From positions 2,569,079-2,633,078 of the forward strand of contig CM030936.1 in the NCBI GenBank assembly GCA_018136815.1: a DNA stretch of 64,000 nt, in the 5' to 3' direction. A model generated the notes under the pieces. That model searched no databases. It was not told the origin of the DNA and saw only the letters and a program-made list of their open reading frames with translations. A program made the translations under genes and the position numbers. The DNA comes from Isochrysis galbana (Eukaryota > Haptophyta > Isochrysidales > Isochrysidaceae). Each line of letters begins with the position of its first letter. The stretch's first letter is position 1. This document shows, piece by piece, positions 63,098-64,000 of this stretch.

Positions 63098-64000
63098 TCA
63101 GAGCGCCGGGGGTTCGAAGGCAATCGTAACCGACACATATGGATAAAAATCGCCGCCGGAGCCCGGCACGACTACCTCCTCGTGCGTGTCCGCCGATGCT
63201 GATGACGACATGAACATTGTGTTGAGGGCCTTGCGAAGCACCTCAACCTTTCCCTTCTTTGGCTGGAGGATGACGGCCTGCATATTCGGCGCCATGCCCT
63301 GGCCCCGGTATGCGATAAGGCCATAGCGGAGCACAGACTCGATGAAGACGCGGATGGCCTTCAAGTGAAGGAACATGATGAGCGCCTCGGAGTAGTTGAT
63401 GGCGCACCAGTTGGCGAGCAGCGCATTTTGCCTGGAGTATTCGCTCTCGTCGTTGGCCCTCTTCGCTTCGTCGGCAGCCACCTGCTCGGCATCAAAAGTA
63501 AAATCGCGCACGGCGAAGCGCTTTTCGCGGCAGGCATTCTTGAATTGTTCGAGCGACTTCTTGAACAAAGTCACTCCAAAGAGGACGTACTCGCTGTCCT
63601 CAGAGATGGCTTTCGCCGAAAGGGGGACCACATAGTCGGCCAACTTCTCATATGAAAGCAGGAAGTCCTTCATCATCGACTTTTGAATGACCACCATCAC
63701 GGTCGTCATGTACTCTGAGTCCAGGATATCGTCCTCTTGCACAATGTCCCCCAGACCACGGACCATCAGGTTGCCCTGCGTTCTCCGCTCAAAGGCCTGG
63801 AGTGATCCCTTGAGCGTGTTCAAGTCTGAAAGCTTGACCTTGAGCTCCTCCTCCAGGCCACCAATTTTCTGCACCGAAAGATGTAGAGCTTAGACAGCCT
63901 CGAAGATTCAGCAAGGGTGACAGTTGTGGCCAAGGGCACTCACCCCACTAATGGTCTCCGCAAGTTCGCGCAGGGGAGTCTTCAGCTGAAACTTGGCCTC
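63098..64000 (-). CDS. ATP6V1C: V-type H+-ATPase subunit C, 5' end outside the window
   Basis: Subunit C of the peripheral V1 sector, which links V1 to the membrane stator and controls assembly of the proton pump on vacuoles and endomembranes. Two exons are visible: 64000-63944 (EAKFQLKTPLRELAETISG, open at the window edge) and 63868-63098. The intron is 63943-63869, GT-AG, phase 0. Exon 2 carries the family signatures NLMVRGLGDIV, LDSEYMTTVMVVIQKS, SEDSEYVLFGVTLFKKS, REKRFAVRDFTFD, LKAIRVFIESVLRYGL and FYPYVSVTIAF. About 275 residues are seen of ~380-400 typical. Confidence 0.95.

Noticed and set aside
1-64000. CRISPR arrays, bacterial operons, tRNA or rRNA genes
   Set aside because: No regularly spaced repeat array, no gene clusters with ribosome binding sites and no cloverleaf or rRNA-like stretch recognised; the intron-bearing genes are eukaryotic.

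Overview
The window looks like nuclear DNA of a GC-rich alga, most likely one with a secondary red plastid (haptophyte, cryptophyte or photosynthetic stramenopile; a haptophyte is my guess). Genes have short spliceosomal introns (75-320 nt, mostly GT-AG with some GC-AG). Polypurine/polypyrimidine tracts are everywhere. The ClpP precursor has a hydrophobic leader followed by an ASAFAP box, the hallmark of bipartite plastid targeting in such algae. I recognised no tRNA, rRNA, CRISPR array or prokaryotic operon.

Layout. 1-3010: 3' part of an LTR retrotransposon, its LTR and other repeats. 3233-6675 (-): kinesin-3-like motor with FHA domain. 6866-10880: a DNA transposon with a DDE-type transposase that also carries a cysteine-rich CXC motif and a reader-like C-terminus, followed by a ~216-bp-arm palindrome. 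11248-12816 (-): S41 C-terminal-processing protease. 13.1-16.3 kb: nested repeats, a Copia fragment, a retroposon-like ORF and an hAT-like MITE with an 8-bp duplication. 16956-21143 (+): DEAH-box helicase. 21.1-23.5 kb: repeats. 23546-25480 (-): homeobox gene with a 37-nt micro-exon. 26.2-29.1 kb: a MITE, nested retroposons and a cytochrome b561-like fragment. 29143-32754 (-): Golgi-type protein with three glycosyltransferase-like regions. 33.0-34.6 kb: repeats and a broken repeat-encoded ORF. 35056-36567 (+): coiled-coil protein. 36.6-39.5 kb: repeats. 39554-41043 (-): AP2-like/CXXC protein cut by an assembly gap. 42191-46597 (-): LSD1-type histone demethylase with a large inserted DNA-binding-like module. 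47414-48949 (+): plastid ClpP. 49.4-51.8 kb: repeats including an inverted LTR copy. 52091-56222 (-): secreted or membrane Cys-repeat/proline-rich protein with a frame break in a C22 run. 57397-60279 (+): ABC1/UbiB-type kinase. 60.3-62.2 kb: repeats. 63098-64000 (-): V-ATPase subunit C, truncated by the window edge.

The genes are a normal eukaryotic mixture, each with its own promoter. The one contextual grouping is the CXXC/AP2 gene beside LSD1: same strand, both chromatin-type, both with an AP2-like segment. LSD1 and clpP are divergent and share an ~0.8 kb GC-rich and GA-rich upstream region. The Cys-repeat gene and the ABC1 kinase are also divergent.

Repeat families are named here for convenience. 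R1: ~520-bp unit ending in an AACTAAG..CTTAGTT hairpin. R2: unit with a CCCCTAGTAGTGCACGGGG core and a GAGAATATTAARAAG(T)n end. R3: GGTTGGCTAGGATATAAC tail. R4: unit ending GAATCTTCAGATG(T)n. H: units ending in a CTATCGTTATAACGATAG hairpin.
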